Of a DNA stretch of 64,000 nt, positions 19,101 through 28,172 are shown one piece after another (position 1 is the first letter of the stretch; each line of letters begins with the position of its first letter). Position numbers and translations under genes: made by a program. Under the pieces are notes generated by a model. That model had not been told where the DNA came from and ran no database searches. It was given only the letters and a program-made list of their open reading frames with translations. The stretch covers positions 37,195 through 101,194 of the forward strand of contig CAAFTU010000030.1 in the NCBI GenBank assembly GCA_900766005.1, written 5' to 3'. The DNA comes from an uncultured Bacteroides sp. Lineage in GTDB: Bacteria > Bacteroidota > Bacteroidia > Bacteroidales > Bacteroidaceae.

Positions 19101-19361
19101 AAACCTTTCTATGATGTGAAGCAAAAGAAGAATACACAGCCGACTTCCCGTTTTGTGCAGGACAACAACTATCTTGCTTTCAGCGGTCTGTCTTGTGGAT
19201 ACGATTTCAAGCCCGAACTGATTAGTAAATGGCATCTCACCTCGTTGGGCCTTCGTTTCAATGCCAATGACATTTGCCGTTGGTCTACCATCAAGCAGGA
19301 AAGAGGAACCAGTTATCCGTATGCGAAGAACTATAGCTTTACTTTGAGTGTAGGATTTTAA
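16140..19361 (+). CDS. SusC/RagA-type TonB-linked outer-membrane transporter (locus 1)
   Basis: A 1073-residue SusC-family protein. The signal-peptide-like hydrophobic segment is at about residues 32-50, so the true start may be the ATG at residue 19 (16194). A carboxypeptidase-D-regulatory-like beta domain follows at about 70-155 (IIKGVVTDQYKNLLTGVTV through DVDGKFRLELP). A TonB-box-like EEVIVTGY, a plug domain (to about 280, with ESMTILKDAAATAMYGSRASNGVIVV), and a beta-barrel to the C-terminus ending YSFTLSVGF complete it. SusC proteins import ligands delivered by the SusD lid using TonB energy. No STN domain is present, so no trans-envelope sigma signalling is expected. SusD starts 16 nt downstream. 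The ligand is unknown; the accessory lipoproteins suggest a peptide or atypical substrate. Confidence 0.94.
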   Translation: MMLYRGKIYLILTNNVLSMREGFTSWRFYGKTMCFAFYLLAFQLVDVKASENMLEVQPEASSSVEGKQTGKVIIKGVVTDQYKNLLTGVTVRVKDKLFGCITDVDGKFRLELPNTKDKIVLEFSFIGMKKLEVLYKGQEELKVVLHDDNQQLEEVIVTGYQQLKKNAFTGNATVVSKDDLLKTNNKNAIAALQAFEPSFRLKDQVVWGSDPNKMPEFTVRGEGSFATSRGLDAEAAKRTQRTGMTDNPNLPIFILDGFEVSVQKIYDMDINRIESMTILKDAAATAMYGSRASNGVIVVTTVPPKPGELRVNYNFTAGAEFPDLSDYNLCDPWEMLEVEKLSGKYTSESGDPTQQKLLDIQYNNLVNEVRRGVRTDWLALPLRNAFNQTHSMNISGGVESIRYSADLTYNTHNGAMKGSFRDNYGVGLTLDYRLKSWLQVMNYVSYNVTKSEDSPYGNFSTYAAMKPYWTPYDNHHALVEMVDKHTNPLYKAERLGSYSGRSTLSDLTNNLSVNLFFCEGFSFKGQFSVTRQDSETETFEDPKDPTFRNSPSKEKGTLNRSGSDSYNWNLNAMFYFNKSFNNHFFNVTAGINAQKQHSTSTASLYRGFQLSNLNSPTYAADQPDKTSVNNVESRLFGALGSINYSYNDIYLFDGSFRFDGSSKFGDDKRFAPFWSLGVGLNIHNYEFLKNNPVISRLRLRGTYGVTGNVNFPSYAAISTYRTSDDWYFSTPANTLIGLGNPNLTWEKTGTWDFGMAIGLFNDRFTLEANYYRKETNDQLSQLNIRTSSGFSTYYTNAGSILNKGYELKLNVIPFQNRDWTVAINATMAANKNRITKLGQDAEQYNKNIQDFHNGNANGQGEGYNDLMYIPLTQYYVGASTTAIYAVPSLGIDPSTGKELFVKRNGQVTHTWDARDEVVCGDTSPKAQGSFSINVGWRGFYVNASFLYQWGAQEYNETLLKKVEEADIENGNVDRRVLTSRWTRPGDVKPFYDVKQKKNTQPTSRFVQDNNYLAFSGLSCGYDFKPELISKWHLTSLGLRFNANDICRWSTIKQERGTSYPYAKNYSFTLSVGF

Positions 19362-19377
19362 TAAAAAATAGATTGTT

Positions 19378-20976
19378 ATGAAACTATATACCAAACTTTT
19401 ATTTTTAAGTTCGCTGTTTTGTCTGGGCGCTTGTTCTTGGCTGGACATTGAACCGGAAGGAGAAGCTACCAGTGATAAATTGTTCTCTACCGGAGACGGA
19501 ATCCGTTCCGTTATCAGCGGTGTTTACAAGGCGATGACTTCCAAGAATCTGTATGGTGTCGAATTGCAATTCGGATTGATTGACTGTGTTTCTCAGCAGT
19601 ACACTTGGGATTGGAATCATTCTTCAACGGATACAAAGAATAAATATAGGGAAGCAAAGGCTTTCAATTATCAATATGCCGATTTGCGTAAGTCCATTGA
19701 TGCTATTTGGGCTGATGGTTATAATGTAATTGCTAATGCGAATAACCTGATTCAGAACCTTCAGAATACATCGCCCGATGTTTTTGCTGGTGGAGAGATG
19801 GAACGTAACATGATTTTGGGTGAAGCTTATGCGTGCCGTGGTCTGATGCACTTTGACTTATGCCGTATGTTTGCACCGGCTCCGGTGATGAATGAGACAG
19901 GTTTGTATTTGCCTTATGTAGATAGCTATCCTAATATCCAGCCGGTAGGTATTGAAGTGAAGCAATTTTTGGAAAAAGTAGTGGCCGATTTGGAGGAAGG
20001 TCGTCGCCTGACTGCGGATTTCGACCTCAGTCCGCTGGGACAAAGTATGAGTTCTTCTTATCGTTCTCGTTATGAAGGTCAGTTAGATTATGGTATGGAA
20101 GGCTACCAACAGGAAAATACGATTGACGACTTCTATAAGGGAAGGGGCTTCCGTTTGAGCTATTATGCCATCACAGCCATCTTGGCTCGAGTTTACCAAT
20201 ATATGGGAAATGATGATAAGGCTTATGAATATGCAGATCAACTGTTGACTTTCCAGGCTACCACAATTGACGGGAATAAAAACAATATGTATGAAGAAGA
20301 ATATTGGTGGGATGTGCAAAATGATAAGATTGAAGAACGTAAACATTTGAAGATGCCGTCTAATCTAATTTTTGCTTTGTACAATGAAGATGCATACGAA
20401 GATTATGGTTTGGATTCTTATTTTAAGAAGAAAGTGGATGACAACAACGTGGGGCAATGGTTTGTCATTGATTTACGTGGTCAAGGCTTTTTCAAGAATC
20501 CTGAAACAGGAGAGGATGAGCGTGAAGCAGATCCCCGTGGCAAATACTTATTGTTTACACCTGATTATAATAGTTTCTCGGAAGGTCGTGATTTTATTTC
20601 AGCCAAGGGATATAGTAGTGAAACCCCATCTATACGTAAAGATAATGTAAAGATTTTGCCGGTGATTCGCACTACAGAGATGCGCTATATCAAAGCAGAA
20701 ATTTTGGCTAAGCGAGGACAGTTTGATAAAGCTTATGAAATCTTGAACAAGATTCGTCAGAACAGAAATATATGGGATCCTGCTTTGCAGCAACAAAACA
20801 CGATGGAGAAATTCTTGCGTGATATGGTAAATGATGCACAAAGAGAATACCTTTCCGAAGGTCAGTTGTTCTATTTGTACAAACGCTTGAACTATGATGT
20901 TCAGATTGGCAACACCAAGCGGAAGATGACCAAGACTGAATATATGTTCCCATTACCTGATAATCAGAATATGTAA
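19378..20976 (+). CDS. SusD/RagB-family surface lipoprotein (locus 1)
   Basis: A 532-residue lipoprotein. The signal peptide ends in lipobox LGAC with lipidated C19. The SusD-like N-terminal domain (SVISGVYKAM, then GEAYACRGLMHFDLCRMFAP) and the C-terminal SusD domain (TTEMRYIKAEILAKRGQFDKAYEILNKIR) are both present with TPR-like helices. It forms the hinged lid on SusC and captures substrate at the surface. It is second in the four-gene operon, with 16 nt to SusC and 19 nt to the DUF4843 gene. Confidence 0.94.
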   Translation: MKLYTKLLFLSSLFCLGACSWLDIEPEGEATSDKLFSTGDGIRSVISGVYKAMTSKNLYGVELQFGLIDCVSQQYTWDWNHSSTDTKNKYREAKAFNYQYADLRKSIDAIWADGYNVIANANNLIQNLQNTSPDVFAGGEMERNMILGEAYACRGLMHFDLCRMFAPAPVMNETGLYLPYVDSYPNIQPVGIEVKQFLEKVVADLEEGRRLTADFDLSPLGQSMSSSYRSRYEGQLDYGMEGYQQENTIDDFYKGRGFRLSYYAITAILARVYQYMGNDDKAYEYADQLLTFQATTIDGNKNNMYEEEYWWDVQNDKIEERKHLKMPSNLIFALYNEDAYEDYGLDSYFKKKVDDNNVGQWFVIDLRGQGFFKNPETGEDEREADPRGKYLLFTPDYNSFSEGRDFISAKGYSSETPSIRKDNVKILPVIRTTEMRYIKAEILAKRGQFDKAYEILNKIRQNRNIWDPALQQQNTMEKFLRDMVNDAQREYLSEGQLFYLYKRLNYDVQIGNTKRKMTKTEYMFPLPDNQNM

Positions 20977-20995
20977 TCTATTAATCCATAACGAT

Positions 20996-21757
20996 ATGAA
21001 AAAACTGTTTTTTATGATAGCTGTTTTGGCTGGAGTTTGTCTGACTGCCTGCAGCGAACAAGATATTGAATCGTTCGGAACTCAGCGTTTTGTTTATTTT
21101 CAGAAATTTTGGAAAGATGCTCCTGCTCCCGGAACCGAAAAAGCAGAGAAGACTGGTGTTTCTTTTTTCTTTGCAGAAGATGATGATACGCATGTATTTG
21201 CCGATTTGCAGATGGTGCTAGCTGGCCGGCCGTTGACGGAAGATTTACATTTCCAATTGCGGGTGGTTGAGGATATGACTACAGCTTTGCCTGGTGAATA
21301 TTCGTTGGATGAATTTTATACATTCAGAGCGAAACCCCTTGCTTCGGATGCTACACAGATTGATGACACTATCCATGTGAAGATTAATCGTAGTAAACGT
21401 TTGGAGACCATGAAAGAGGGTTATCAGTTGACTTTGGAAATTGTACCTTCTAATGGTGTATTGGCTGGTCAGTTTGAACGTTCCAGAGCGGTATTGCAAA
21501 TTACGAAAGACCCTGTTCGTCCTGATTGGTGGACAAAAGAGGTAGAAGAAAGTTTACTTGGCACTTACTCAGCTAAGAAATACAAATTGTTCTTGAGAAA
21601 CGTAGAAGGTGCTGAAACGTTGGATGGTACAATGATTAAAGAACATCCTGATAGAGCAAGGCAATTGGTCATGAACTACAAGAGATGGTTGGAAGTTCAG
21701 GACAAAGAGACACTATGGGATGATGAATTACAAGGTTATATTACTGTAAAAGTGTAA
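20996..21757 (+). CDS. DUF4843 family lipoprotein
   Basis: A 253-residue lipoprotein with lipobox CLTAC (C19). The body is beta-rich and typical of the DUF4843 family found directly downstream of RagAB-like SusCD pairs. It contains RFVYFQKFWKD early and a terminal helical part (WWTKEVEESLLGTYSAKKYKLF). The molecular role is not established by sequence. By position it is a surface accessory of the SusCD transporter, possibly a ligand-binding auxiliary subunit. Spacing is 19 nt after SusD and 27 nt before the next gene. Confidence 0.85.
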   Translation: MKKLFFMIAVLAGVCLTACSEQDIESFGTQRFVYFQKFWKDAPAPGTEKAEKTGVSFFFAEDDDTHVFADLQMVLAGRPLTEDLHFQLRVVEDMTTALPGEYSLDEFYTFRAKPLASDATQIDDTIHVKINRSKRLETMKEGYQLTLEIVPSNGVLAGQFERSRAVLQITKDPVRPDWWTKEVEESLLGTYSAKKYKLFLRNVEGAETLDGTMIKEHPDRARQLVMNYKRWLEVQDKETLWDDELQGYITVKV

Positions 21758-21784
21758 TGTGTTAACAAGTTAAAAAGTAGTAGT

Positions 21785-23470
21785 ATGAAAAGATTAATAT
21801 ATACTCTGTTAGGCGCCTTGTTGGTCTTGACGTCTTGCTTTAAGGATGAAGGAAATTATGATTACCAAGAGTTGAATCCCCCTCACTGGATGCAGGATTA
21901 TGTCAGTAACCCTGCTACTTATAAGGGTAGTGCAGGTGGAAAAGTTGTGTTCAACGGTAGTTCCATGTTTGTATGGGATTCCAATCCGGAAGAATGCGCC
22001 AAACAGTTTCGTTATGAATGGAAATTCAATGACAAAGTGGTGAGTGAAGAGTTGGATTTCGAGATGTCTGTAGAAGAATTGATGGAAAGAAGTGGTATTA
22101 CAGAATACAATGCATCTAAGTCTTATGTCGGTACATTTAATGTAGTCGATAGAAATACAGGTGTTACTTTTATGGCTCGTCTTCAATTGTGGCTTTATCC
22201 GTTCTATGCTCCTTATGATTGGTTTATTCTGGCTGATGATGGCGGAAAGACCAATTTGGCTTCTGTGCGTGTAAGATCAACGACAGAAAACGGAGCTACA
22301 GTTAATCACTATACAGTGATGGATAATGCCTATGAATATCATAATAGTGGTGCCTCTATTCCGGGTAAGCCCATTTTTATGTCATGGTCTTTTTCTCCGC
22401 ATGTCAGTTCACAAGGTTCTGTAACGGTATTGACAGAACAGGCCTCTTATGAACTTAAAGGAGACGATTTGACTTATTATGGTGATTTGAAAGATTTGTT
22501 TTTGGATGGTACTCCTGCCGATTTCCATCCTATTGCCCGTGCAGATATTGACCGTAGTTCGGCAGATGTACCGCCTTGTACGTTCTTGGTGAACAAGGAC
22601 GGAAAGGTATTTACCCGCATCATGTCAGCCAATTATCTAGGTGGTAAGTTCTTGAGTGAACCCTATGAAATTGATAGTAAGGGATATGAAATCGATTTTT
22701 TCGGTCACGGTCGTTTCGGTGGCTCTTTGCCTGTTTATGATAAAAAAAACAGACGTGTTGTGATGTCCAATGTATGGCGTCAGGAGATTAATCATGGAGG
22801 TGGTCCGGGAGATGTCTCCTATGTGTTCCGCACCAATATGGTACCTGCCAAAGAACAAGCCAGTTTAGCTTCCTTACCTCTTTATGGTTTCCCAGAAGGA
22901 ACAGAAGTCTTGAATGTTTCTACTACTAATCATAATAAGATGGTTACAGGAACTAATGTGCTTCATACTATTTTTTATGTTGAACCGGGTCAAAATGTGA
23001 CGAAGGTAGCCGATTTCCAAGTAGACAATAGAAGTATGTCTGTATCTACGTCTTATATCATGGATTTCAAGAAAATGGAGCTTCCTAAGAAACTGACTAA
23101 GGAAAATAAAATTTTGGTGAGTTGTAACAGTAGACGAGGTGCTACATTGGAGAATGCCCAATATCGTACTTATATATCTTTTGATAATAAGTTGTTATAT
23201 ATTGACCGTTCACGCAGCTTCATGGATAGTAGTTACGATTCGGATTATTTCCCGAGCAGTGATTATGTATTCCCTTCAAAGATTACTAGTCTGAGTTATA
23301 ACTATTATTTGTGTGATAAAGTGTTGGTAGGTTGTGAAAATGGTGAGTTTTTCGTGTTTAACATAACTCAGATTCACAATCCGATACTTGAATATCAAGG
23401 AAAAGTGAAGGGAAAGATTTTGTCTTTCAAACAAGTGGGATTGAGAACGTCAAATCATGATAACTATTGA
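21785..23470 (+). CDS. PKD-like family lipoprotein of a SusCD locus
   Basis: A 561-residue lipoprotein with lipobox LTSC (C18). The region after the signal (CFKDEGNYDYQELN, then a PKD/Ig-like beta region to about residue 135) matches the PKD-like lipoproteins seen beside DUF4843 genes. The remainder (FILADDGGKTNLASVRV onward) looks like a beta-propeller. It probably acts as a surface substrate-binding protein. A four-component SusC/SusD/two-lipoprotein transporter (BT2261-2264 of B. thetaiotaomicron) is known to handle peptides; this order looks similar, but orthology was not tested. It is the last gene before a hairpin. Confidence 0.8.
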   Translation: MKRLIYTLLGALLVLTSCFKDEGNYDYQELNPPHWMQDYVSNPATYKGSAGGKVVFNGSSMFVWDSNPEECAKQFRYEWKFNDKVVSEELDFEMSVEELMERSGITEYNASKSYVGTFNVVDRNTGVTFMARLQLWLYPFYAPYDWFILADDGGKTNLASVRVRSTTENGATVNHYTVMDNAYEYHNSGASIPGKPIFMSWSFSPHVSSQGSVTVLTEQASYELKGDDLTYYGDLKDLFLDGTPADFHPIARADIDRSSADVPPCTFLVNKDGKVFTRIMSANYLGGKFLSEPYEIDSKGYEIDFFGHGRFGGSLPVYDKKNRRVVMSNVWRQEINHGGGPGDVSYVFRTNMVPAKEQASLASLPLYGFPEGTEVLNVSTTNHNKMVTGTNVLHTIFYVEPGQNVTKVADFQVDNRSMSVSTSYIMDFKKMELPKKLTKENKILVSCNSRRGATLENAQYRTYISFDNKLLYIDRSRSFMDSSYDSDYFPSSDYVFPSKITSLSYNYYLCDKVLVGCENGEFFVFNITQIHNPILEYQGKVKGKILSFKQVGLRTSNHDNY

Positions 23471-23518
23471 TACTAGCATGATTGTTAGCAAAATGAATAA
23501 AATGTGAAACAACGTAAG

Positions 23519-23555
23519 AATGATTGATGCACGTATTTTACCTGCATCAATCATT
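23519..23555. terminator. Hairpin terminator after the first SusCD operon
   Basis: A perfect 13-bp inverted repeat (23519-23531 with 23543-23555) encloses an 11-nt AT-rich loop, 48 nt after the PKD-like gene. The T run is short, so efficiency is uncertain. It separates this operon from the ABC gene that starts at 23596. Confidence 0.65.
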
Positions 23556-23595
23556 TCCTATGTTACAACTATACTTTTTTACCTTAAACAGTAAT

Positions 23596-24519
23596 ATGGA
23601 ATTTCCTATTGTAAAATTAGAACACTTGTCGCACCGCTACAGCATTCAGTGGGCGATAAAGGATATTGACTTTGAAATTACAAAGCCGGGTATTTATGGC
23701 CTTCTTGGGTCTAATGGGGCTGGTAAGTCTACCACGATGAACATCATGTGTGGGGTGTTGAAGCAAACGGAAGGGGATGTATATATCCAAGGATATAGCA
23801 TGAGCAAGGATCCGGTAGAAGCCAAGCGCCGTATCGGCTTTCTTCCTCAAACTCCGCCTTTGCATCCAGATCTGACAGTAACAGAATACTTAACCTATTG
23901 TGCCGGATTGCGTTATGTGCCCAAAGATAAAGTGGCAAAAGCAGTAGATGAAGTGTTGGAGCGTTGTCATTTGGAACACTTCCGTCATCGGTTGATTCAT
24001 AATCTTTCGGGCGGTTATCAACAACGGGTTGGTATTGCGCAGGCTATCATTCATAATCCAGATTTGGTTGTGTTTGATGAGCCCACTAACGGTTTGGACC
24101 CGAATCAGATTTTGGATGTGCGTCATTTGATAAAAGACATCGCAGAGGAGCGTACTGTCATTCTTTCTACCCACATCCTTTCGGAGGTACAGGCTATCTG
24201 TGATTACATTCACATGATTGAGCAGGGCCGACTGGTATTTGCCGGAACTGTGGAAGAATTCGACAATTATATTGTTCCCGACTCCCTTTTTGTCAGCTTG
24301 ATGGCCATGCCTTCAGTTGAAGATTTGCGCAGAGTGCCAGGGGTATTGGGGGTAGAAGAACTGGGCGGACCTAATTATCGAATTAAGTTCAGCGATTATC
24401 AGGAAGTTACCAATCGCCTGGTAGAAGTTAGTGTAGCAAGAAACTGGTATCTCACGGAAATGTATCTGGAAAAGAGTTCCATGAATGCCGTCTTTGCTGA
24501 GTTGTCTAAGAAGAAATAA
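23596..24519 (+). CDS. ABC transporter ATP-binding protein (GldA-like)
   Basis: A 307-residue ATPase. Walker A is GSNGAGKST (38-46), the signature is LSGGYQQR, Walker B is DLVVFDEP, and the H-loop is in STHILSEVQ. The C-terminal DUF4162-like tail is typical of ABC-2 exporters. The frame extends upstream to 23524 through the terminator hairpin. The ATG at 23596 (MEFPIVKLEHLSHRYS) gives the normal N-terminus. It should energise the GldFG-like permease encoded 16 nt downstream. It starts a four-gene operon that ends with two MutS-like ATPases. In gliding Bacteroidota, GldA/F/G support gliding motility; this organism type is non-gliding, so the substrate is unknown. Confidence 0.92.
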   Translation: MEFPIVKLEHLSHRYSIQWAIKDIDFEITKPGIYGLLGSNGAGKSTTMNIMCGVLKQTEGDVYIQGYSMSKDPVEAKRRIGFLPQTPPLHPDLTVTEYLTYCAGLRYVPKDKVAKAVDEVLERCHLEHFRHRLIHNLSGGYQQRVGIAQAIIHNPDLVVFDEPTNGLDPNQILDVRHLIKDIAEERTVILSTHILSEVQAICDYIHMIEQGRLVFAGTVEEFDNYIVPDSLFVSLMAMPSVEDLRRVPGVLGVEELGGPNYRIKFSDYQEVTNRLVEVSVARNWYLTEMYLEKSSMNAVFAELSKKK

Positions 24520-24535
24520 TAAAAAAGAAATTCCT

Positions 24536-26821
24536 ATGAAGATTATACTGAAAATAGCTAAAGCAGAACTCCAGGTTTTGTTTTACTCTCCGATAGCTTG
24601 GCTTATTTTGATTCTGTTTACGTTTCAAACCAGCATGGAGTTTGTTGGACTCCTCGATGGTTTGGTGCGCAGCAAGGCAATGGGTTATGAACTCACAGCC
24701 GTTACCAATCGTATCTTTGGTGGTTGGGAAGGTATATTCGTGACAGTGCAGGGAAGCCTGTATTTGTATATACCTCTGCTGACTATGAATCTCATGAGCC
24801 GTGAGTTCAGTTCCGGTTCAATCAAATTGCTATATTCATCTCCTGTTACCAACTCAGAGATTATTCTGGGTAAATATGTAGCCATGCTGGTCTATTCATT
24901 GGTTTTGATGGGTATTCTTTGTGTTTATGTGATTTATGGAGCCTGTACGATTGCAGAATTTGACTATCCAACTATCTTCACGGGGATGTTGGGTTTGTTC
25001 CTGCTCACAGCCACCTATTCAGCCATTGGCTTGTTCATGTCTACACTGACTTCGTATCAGGTAGTGGCAGCTATTGGAACACTGACCATGCTGACCGTAT
25101 TGAATTATGTAAATAGCTGGTGGCAAGATGTGGAGTTTGTTCGCGACTTGACCTACTGGTTGGCGCTGCCGGGACGGTCAATGGAGTTTGTCCGTGGTAT
25201 GCTATGCACTGAAAATGTGATTTATTTCTTGATGGTAATTGGTCTGTTTGTGGGTATGTCTATTCTCAAACTGCAGAATAGCCGCCAAAAAAGAACTTGC
25301 ACCCAGGTATGGGGACAATACATTGCTATTTGGGCCATTGCTTTGGGAGTAGGTTATATCTCTTCCCGTCCGGCCATGAAGAAATACTATGATGCTACTC
25401 CATTGAAGAGCAACACCATTACACCGCATAGTCAGGACATCGTTTCGCAGATGAAGGGTGATGTAAAAATCACGACGTACGTGAACCTGCTCGACCGCTA
25501 TTTCTGGATTGGTATGCCGGAACGTATCAACGAGGATTTAAAACTCTTTGAGCAATACCTGCGCTTCAAGCCTGATATTCAGATGGAATATGTATATTAT
25601 TACGATAAGGCCAATAATCCGGACTTTGACAATCGTTTCCCGAATTTGACATTGGATGAAAAGTTCAAGAAAATGATTGATATCAACAATTACGATCCCA
25701 AGCGTTTCCTCAAGCCGGGTGAATTGGATGTAGATTTATCGGCCGAAGAAAATCGTTTTGTTCGTATGATTGAATACAATGGAAAGAAGACTTTCCTGCG
25801 TGTCTTTGATGACAATATGATTTTCCCTACGGAAGCCGAGATTTCTGCAGCGTTCAAACGTCTGGTGATGAAATTGCCGAAAGTTGGCTTCTTGTCGGGA
25901 CATGATGAACGTCCGACAGACAACTATGGTGAACGTTCCTATAGCATGTTTGCCCAGATGCGTACTTTCCGTCATTCGCTGATTAATCAGGGGTTTGATT
26001 ATACCACAGTCACTTTGGATAAGGATATTCCGGAAGATGTAGATATCTTGGTGATTGCAGAAATGAAGAAGTCGCTTACGGATGAAGAACAGGCTCGTTT
26101 GAATAAATACATCGAACGTGGCGGCAACCTCCTGATTGCCGGTGAACCGAAACGTCAGGAATGGATGAACCCCATCGTTGCTCCTTTGGGTGTGCGCTTT
26201 ATGGAAGGTTGCCTGGTACAACCCACAGTGGAATATCCAGCCGATTTGCTTTTGACGAAACCCACCAAAGAAGCAGGACAGCTCTCTTATTGGTTCAATA
26301 CTTTGCAATCTTACGGCTATGGAGTGACGATGCCAAGTGTGACAGGTATCGAATGTGTCGAGGATAAGGGATTCACTGTTACTCCGCTTTTTGCAACAGA
26401 CTCTGTAGGTTCTTGGAATGAACTGACTACAACCGATTTTGTAGACGGCAAGGTCGTGATGGAAGCAGAAAAGGGTGAAGTGCAGCAGTCTTATCCTACA
26501 GCGGTAGCTCTTTCTCGTAAAGTGGGTGAAAAAGAGCAGAAAATTGTGGTGCTGGGTGATGCCGACTGTATCAGTAACGGCGAACTGACCCGTACCCGTG
26601 CAGGACTTCCTTCTTTTAATTATTATTTGATTGTAGGAAGTTTCTACTGGATGTCTGATGATGAAGCGCCGGTTGATGTCCGTCGTCCGTCGTCTACAGA
26701 CACACAAATCAGTCTGACCGAAGCAAGCTATCAGGCTACCCGTGTCCTTTGCATGTGGGTATGGCCGATTTTAATGTTGCTGACTGCCATTGTTATTTGG
26801 TTACGTCGCCGCGGTAGATAA
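24536..26821 (+). CDS. ABC-2 permease fused to a GldG-like auxiliary domain (GldF-GldG fusion)
   Basis: A 761-residue membrane protein. About six hydrophobic helices at residues 1-245 form an ABC-2 permease resembling GldF (MNLMSREFSSGSIKLLYSSPV is typical). A further helix near 270 leads into a large GldG-like ABC auxiliary domain (about 300-720) with KVGFLSGHDERPTDNYGERS and LNKYIERGGNLLIAGEPKR. A final helix (WVWPILMLLTAIVIWL) precedes a basic tail. The start at 24536 replaces the longer frame (from 24485), which overlaps the ATPase gene. The protein pairs with the upstream ATPase as a probable exporter or envelope-remodelling machine with no known cargo. The next gene begins 22 nt after the stop. 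Confidence 0.88.
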   Translation: MKIILKIAKAELQVLFYSPIAWLILILFTFQTSMEFVGLLDGLVRSKAMGYELTAVTNRIFGGWEGIFVTVQGSLYLYIPLLTMNLMSREFSSGSIKLLYSSPVTNSEIILGKYVAMLVYSLVLMGILCVYVIYGACTIAEFDYPTIFTGMLGLFLLTATYSAIGLFMSTLTSYQVVAAIGTLTMLTVLNYVNSWWQDVEFVRDLTYWLALPGRSMEFVRGMLCTENVIYFLMVIGLFVGMSILKLQNSRQKRTCTQVWGQYIAIWAIALGVGYISSRPAMKKYYDATPLKSNTITPHSQDIVSQMKGDVKITTYVNLLDRYFWIGMPERINEDLKLFEQYLRFKPDIQMEYVYYYDKANNPDFDNRFPNLTLDEKFKKMIDINNYDPKRFLKPGELDVDLSAEENRFVRMIEYNGKKTFLRVFDDNMIFPTEAEISAAFKRLVMKLPKVGFLSGHDERPTDNYGERSYSMFAQMRTFRHSLINQGFDYTTVTLDKDIPEDVDILVIAEMKKSLTDEEQARLNKYIERGGNLLIAGEPKRQEWMNPIVAPLGVRFMEGCLVQPTVEYPADLLLTKPTKEAGQLSYWFNTLQSYGYGVTMPSVTGIECVEDKGFTVTPLFATDSVGSWNELTTTDFVDGKVVMEAEKGEVQQSYPTAVALSRKVGEKEQKIVVLGDADCISNGELTRTRAGLPSFNYYLIVGSFYWMSDDEAPVDVRRPSSTDTQISLTEASYQATRVLCMWVWPILMLLTAIVIWLRRRGR

Positions 26822-26843
26822 TCATTCTCTAAAAAACAATGCG

Positions 26844-28172
26844 ATGGCTTTTATTATAGATAAACAGACACTGAACGACCTGAAGATATTCGGGAAAATG
26901 AAGGGAAGCTCCATATACGGGTTGTTTAATATGACCCGTACCCGCGGAGGTTCTGTGATATTGGAAGAAATGTTTCGCTACCCGTTATCCGATGTTGACA
27001 AAATCAACAATCGTACGGCTATCATTCGTTTCTTCATGGAGAAGCAGGTATCATTCCCATTCCGAAATGACTGGTTTGATACCATAGAACATTATTTGAG
27101 CAACACTGATGAACGCACTCGTCTTCATTTATCGGGTTATACTCTCCGCTGGCGGATGCGGAACCTGATCGGGGCTGATATGGTATACCAGCAGCTGCAT
27201 AAGGGGGCACTGGCTTCTATTGCTTTACTGAATGCTGCATCCGATTTTATCCGGCAGTTGGGTAGTATTGACGAAGGCTATAAAGAAGAGTCTCAGGCGT
27301 TGATGACACTTGTCAATGATCCGCTCTTTGCATGGGTTAAGGATGAACGCGGTGTTCGAAAACTATCTTATGCCAAGATGGTGAAATATGATGCAGTCTT
27401 TCGCTACGAAGGTATTGAGTTGTTTCGCAAAATTCTGCGTTTGCTCTACAATTTAGATGTGTATATTACGGTGGCCAGTGTAGCACGCAAGCAGGGGTAT
27501 ACTTTTGCCAAAGCCTTTGCTCCGGGAGATAACCTGCTGAAAATGGAAGGTATGTATCATCCGTTGCTGAAGAATCCGGTGCCCAACTCCCTTTCGGTGG
27601 ATGCCGATCATAATCTGGTTTTTCTTACGGGAGCCAATATGGCGGGAAAATCTACTTTTATGAAAACATTCGGAGTGGTGGTGTATTTAGCACATATGGG
27701 ATTCCCCGTTCCTGCCAAATCGATGGAATTCAGCGTGCAGAACGGTATGTGTACCACAATCAATCTGCCCGATAACATGAGTTTGGGGTATAGTCACTTC
27801 TATGCTGAGGTGCAACGGCTGAAGAAAGTGTCGGAACAGGTAGGACGCATCGGTAATCTGATTATCGTTTTCGACGAACTGTTCCGCGGTACCAACGTAA
27901 AAGATGCTCACGAAGCTACAGTGGAGGTGATGAAGGCATTTGCAGAAAAGCGCAATTGCATCTTTATGATTTCCACTCATATCATTGAAGCAGGAGCTGA
28001 TTTGAAGAAAGTATGCGATAATATTCGGTATGTATATCTGCCCACTGTGATGCAGGCCGACGGTAAGCCGAAATACACGTACACGCTGACCGAAGGCATT
28101 ACCGACGACCGTCATGGTATGATGATTGTGAGAAACGAGCATATTATTGACATCTTGAATTCGAAATTATGA
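26844..28172 (+). CDS. MutS-family ATPase lacking the mismatch-recognition domain (first of pair)
   Basis: A 442-residue protein. The MutS core/lever domain (about 60-240) leads to the MutS ATPase domain with Walker A FLTGANMAGKSTFMK (about 260-274), a conserved LAHMGFPVPA element, Walker B LIIVFDELFRGTN and ISTHIIEAG. The mismatch-binding domain I and connector of true MutS are absent, and so is the Smr nuclease of MutS2. It is therefore a MutS-like dimeric ATPase of unknown action, perhaps on branched DNA. The ATG at 26844 is used; the frame before it overlaps the permease gene. Its stop overlaps the start of the paralogue (ATGA), so the two are probably made together and may heterodimerise. 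Confidence 0.86.
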   Translation: MAFIIDKQTLNDLKIFGKMKGSSIYGLFNMTRTRGGSVILEEMFRYPLSDVDKINNRTAIIRFFMEKQVSFPFRNDWFDTIEHYLSNTDERTRLHLSGYTLRWRMRNLIGADMVYQQLHKGALASIALLNAASDFIRQLGSIDEGYKEESQALMTLVNDPLFAWVKDERGVRKLSYAKMVKYDAVFRYEGIELFRKILRLLYNLDVYITVASVARKQGYTFAKAFAPGDNLLKMEGMYHPLLKNPVPNSLSVDADHNLVFLTGANMAGKSTFMKTFGVVVYLAHMGFPVPAKSMEFSVQNGMCTTINLPDNMSLGYSHFYAEVQRLKKVSEQVGRIGNLIIVFDELFRGTNVKDAHEATVEVMKAFAEKRNCIFMISTHIIEAGADLKKVCDNIRYVYLPTVMQADGKPKYTYTLTEGITDDRHGMMIVRNEHIIDILNSKL

